From positions 1-5,817 of the forward strand of contig JBFHXP010000151.1 of assembly GCA_041598875.1 (NCBI GenBank): DNA of 5,817 nt, given 5' to 3'. Both the position numbers and the translations under genes were made by a program. This stretch comes from JAKITW01 sp041598875 (lineage in GTDB: Bacteria > Desulfobacterota > Desulfobulbia > Desulfobulbales > BM004). The notes under the pieces were generated by a model. The model made no database searches, was not told where the DNA came from, and saw nothing but the letters and a program-made list of their open reading frames with translations. The stretch's first letter is position 1. Every line of letters begins with the position of its first letter. Shown here one piece after another: positions 4,520 through 5,817 of this stretch.

Positions 4520-5095
4520 ATGGAAACTGTAGAAAAAGCAAGTGCTCAGGCGCCCGCGGTAAGCGATGCGGTGGCCGCGCAGATCAAGGAACTGGAAGGA
4601 CGGATTTCAACCCTGGAGAGCCATGGCGACAAGCTGACCATGGTCCTGTTCAGCGGTGATTTCGACAAGGCGATGGCCGCGTTCATCATTGCCAACGGTG
4701 CCATTGCCATGGGGCGCGAGGTTACTATCTTTGTCACCTTCTGGGGACTTGACGTGATCAAGAAGGCAAACTTCAGCACCGCCGGCCGTAATATTCTCGA
4801 GAGAATGGTCCTCTGGATGCGTCCCAAGGGTGCCGGCAACCTTGCCACCTCGCAGATGAATTTCGGCGGAATCGGCCCCAGGCTCTTTAAATTCATGATG
4901 AAGCAGCATAATGTCGAGCAGCTTGAGTCGCTGATCAATATGGCCACGGAGTTCGGGGTTAAGATCGTGGCCTGCAAGATGAGTGTCGATCTGATGGGTA
5001 TCAAGGAGAGCGATCTCATCGACGGGGTTGAGTTCGGCGGTGTTGCCGCCTTCCTTGGCGATGCCTATGATGGCCAGGTTACGATGTTCATCTAG
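4520..5095 (+). CDS. dsrE2: DsrE2-like (DsrE/DsrF/DrsH-like family) sulfur-transfer protein
   Basis: The product is 191 residues, matching the DsrE2 branch (PF13686 type), which is longer than DsrE proper (about 120-130). Residues 1-37 form an Ala/Glu-rich helical, possibly coiled-coil, extension (KELEGRISTLES). The Rossmann-like core begins with KLTMVLFSGDFDKAMAAF (38-55), then AMGREVTIFVTFWGLDVIKK (63-82), and has VKIVACKMSVDLMGI (147-161). Cys152 in CKMS is the only cysteine in the protein and sits where family members carry the persulfide-accepting residue. A hydrophobic GGVAAFLGDA segment lies near the end. Proteins of this family receive or donate sulfane sulfur with TusA and, in oxidisers, with rhodanese or heterodisulfide-reductase-like systems. 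Start: ATG at 4520, with AAGGAG (4507-4512) 7 bases upstream. It follows tusA closely, supporting joint work. A soluble cytoplasmic protein is likely; some paralogues are membrane-bound. Confidence 0.9.
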   Translation: METVEKASAQAPAVSDAVAAQIKELEGRISTLESHGDKLTMVLFSGDFDKAMAAFIIANGAIAMGREVTIFVTFWGLDVIKKANFSTAGRNILERMVLWMRPKGAGNLATSQMNFGGIGPRLFKFMMKQHNVEQLESLINMATEFGVKIVACKMSVDLMGIKESDLIDGVEFGGVAAFLGDAYDGQVTMFI

Positions 5096-5294
5096 TACCT
5101 GTCCATAAATGGCTCTTTTCCCCAATCTCGGCGTTATGCTCAAAAAATAATGCTCGGAGGTAAGCGTAACAAAGTGGAGACTCCGATATCTGACATATGC
5201 CTGTGCTTATTTTTTTCGCATGCCTCGGAGTCTCGTGGGCTCGCTTACCTGATCTTGAGCAAAATTTCTCATTTCTGAATAGACACTATCTAGT
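5091..5294. repeat. Nested palindromic repeat, possible MITE-like element
   Basis: Three perfect arms nest inside each other: TGCTCAA (5137-5143) with TTGAGCA (5255-5261), AGGTAAGCG (5158-5166) with CGCTTACCT (5242-5250), and GAGACTCCGA (5177-5186) with TCGGAGTCTC (5225-5234). The apical loop is 38 bases (5187-5224) with a run of seven T at 5210-5216. The outer ends are weakly inverted: TGTC (5100-5103) with GACA (5282-5285), with related AAATG-containing flanks inside. The hexamer TCTAGT flanks the whole at 5091-5096 and 5289-5294, each 3 bases outside the TGTC/GACA ends, as a target-site duplication might. The left copy includes the dsrE2 stop codon. There is no transposase inside, so a non-autonomous element or chromosomal intergenic repeat is the likely reading. 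It could also act as a transcript end for tusA-dsrE2, although no U-run follows the stem. Confidence 0.6.
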
Positions 5295-5386
5295 CTTCGG
5301 ATTGAAAATAGATAGATGTAGCCGTCCGGTACAAGGGATTTTCTGACGGGCATTATATGATTTCATCTTCAAAGGACAGGTACACT

Positions 5387-5817
5387 ATGAAACGACCCCT
5401 GATATTTCTGGTAATCGCCCTGGCATTTTTTGTCTTTTCAGCATTTGCCCCCTTTGCCCAGGCCGAGGCCCTGAAACCCTTTGTTCTCGGTAATCCCCCG
5501 GCGGGTGACATGGCAACGGTTGCCGCCTGGACCGAGAAGAGTCTTGCCGACCATGGCTTCACCGTGGTCGGCTCCTATTCCCCTTTTCCCGGCGCCATGG
5601 TCATCTGCGCAAGTCATCCGGCGCTGACCGCCGCGGTTGCCGCACGCGCCTCAGAGAACGGCGCCTTTGGCCTGGCCCAGCGGGTGGCGGTTGCCGAGGT
5701 TGAGGGCGTTATTCAGCTCTCCTATATGAATCCCGCCTATCTGGGGGCAGCCTACGGCCTTGGCCCGCTCTCCGAGGTGAGCGCGGCCCTTGGCGCAGCC
5801 CTTGGCAGTACGGGCAC
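5387..5817 (+). CDS. Secreted protein with DUF302-like features, cut by the window edge
   Basis: The frame is open from ATG at 5387 to the window end: 143 codons plus two bases, with no stop, so the C terminus is missing. Residues 1-26 are a clear Sec signal peptide (KR start, hydrophobic core, AQA cleavage site before Glu27), so the mature protein is exported, probably to the periplasm. The mature part has a helix-strand pattern with HGFTVVGSYSPFPGAMVIC (56-74), FGLAQRVAVAEVEGVIQLSY (94-113) and MNPAYLGAAYGLG (114-126). This recalls DUF302-like proteins by pattern, not by a firm family match. Cys74 is the only cysteine seen. AAAGGA (5371-5376) lies 10 bases before the start, and a possible -10, TATGAT (5356-5361), has no convincing -35. 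The repeat at 5091-5294 separates it from dsrE2. It may be the hypothetical member of the sulfur cluster. Confidence 0.75.
   Translation, partial: MKRPLIFLVIALAFFVFSAFAPFAQAEALKPFVLGNPPAGDMATVAAWTEKSLADHGFTVVGSYSPFPGAMVICASHPALTAAVAARASENGAFGLAQRVAVAEVEGVIQLSYMNPAYLGAAYGLGPLSEVSAALGAALGSTG

Noticed and set aside
5158..5250. Integron attC site or CRISPR repeat as explanation for the nested palindrome
   Set aside because: The arms do not match the attC R and L box consensus and there is no gene-cassette arrangement; no repeat-spacer periodicity is present.
5322..5349. CCGTC-N18-GACGG dyad before the last gene as an operator
   Set aside because: Five-base arms separated by 18 bases are readily found by chance in a region of this size, and no regulator with this spacing is suggested.

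Overview
The window looks like chromosomal DNA of a sulfur-metabolising anaerobe, most likely a deltaproteobacterium in the broad sense (Desulfobacterota, perhaps a Desulfobulbales- or Desulfurivibrio-like lineage). This is inferred from gene content: a pentaheme ammonia-forming nitrite reductase close to a set of sulfane-sulfur handling genes (split YeeE/YedE permease, TusA-like carrier, DsrE2-like protein). No rRNA or other marker fixes the taxonomy. There are seven protein genes. The first four by coordinate are on the minus strand and the last four, counting the partial one at the right edge, are on the plus strand, so the total is eight with the partial gene.

Left part (1-2440). nrfA (100-1602, minus) encodes a complete NrfA with the CxxCK catalytic heme site and four CxxCH sites. 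It is preceded by a 321-base gap holding a good match to a sigma-54 -24/-12 promoter, degenerate repeats upstream of it that could be activator sites, and a leader of about 150 nt. No nrfH lies upstream. Instead there is a small ABM-like (antibiotic biosynthesis monooxygenase fold) protein gene (1924-2220, minus) with its own sigma-70-type promoter and a leader of about 120 nt.

Middle (2440-4108). Two overlapping minus-strand genes (3037-3558 and 2513-3040) encode the two halves of a YeeE/YedE-type sulfur transporter and end at a strong rho-independent terminator (2440-2478). They diverge from a MarR-family regulator (3632-4108, plus). The 73 bases between the divergent starts, plus the first codons of the regulator, hold two well-formed sigma-70 promoters whose -10 boxes overlap, with inverted repeats over both. 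This reads as an autoregulated divergent switch.

Right part (4109-5817). A TusA-like sulfur carrier (4201-4437) and a DsrE2-like protein (4520-5095) follow, each with a clear Shine-Dalgarno sequence. Next comes a nested palindromic repeat of about 190 bases resembling a non-autonomous mobile or intergenic repeat, starting at the dsrE2 stop codon. The last gene (5387 onward, cut by the window edge) encodes a secreted protein with DUF302-like features.

Working model. The permease halves import or export a reduced sulfur species, TusA carries sulfane sulfur on its CPxP cysteine, and the DsrE2-like protein exchanges it through its single cysteine. The MarR protein probably controls the supply. 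The set YeeE + TusA + DsrE-like + hypothetical protein resembles the 'YTD' cluster reported from sulfur-disproportionating bacteria. With nrfA nearby, nitrite ammonification linked to sulfur oxidation is conceivable, but that link is inference.
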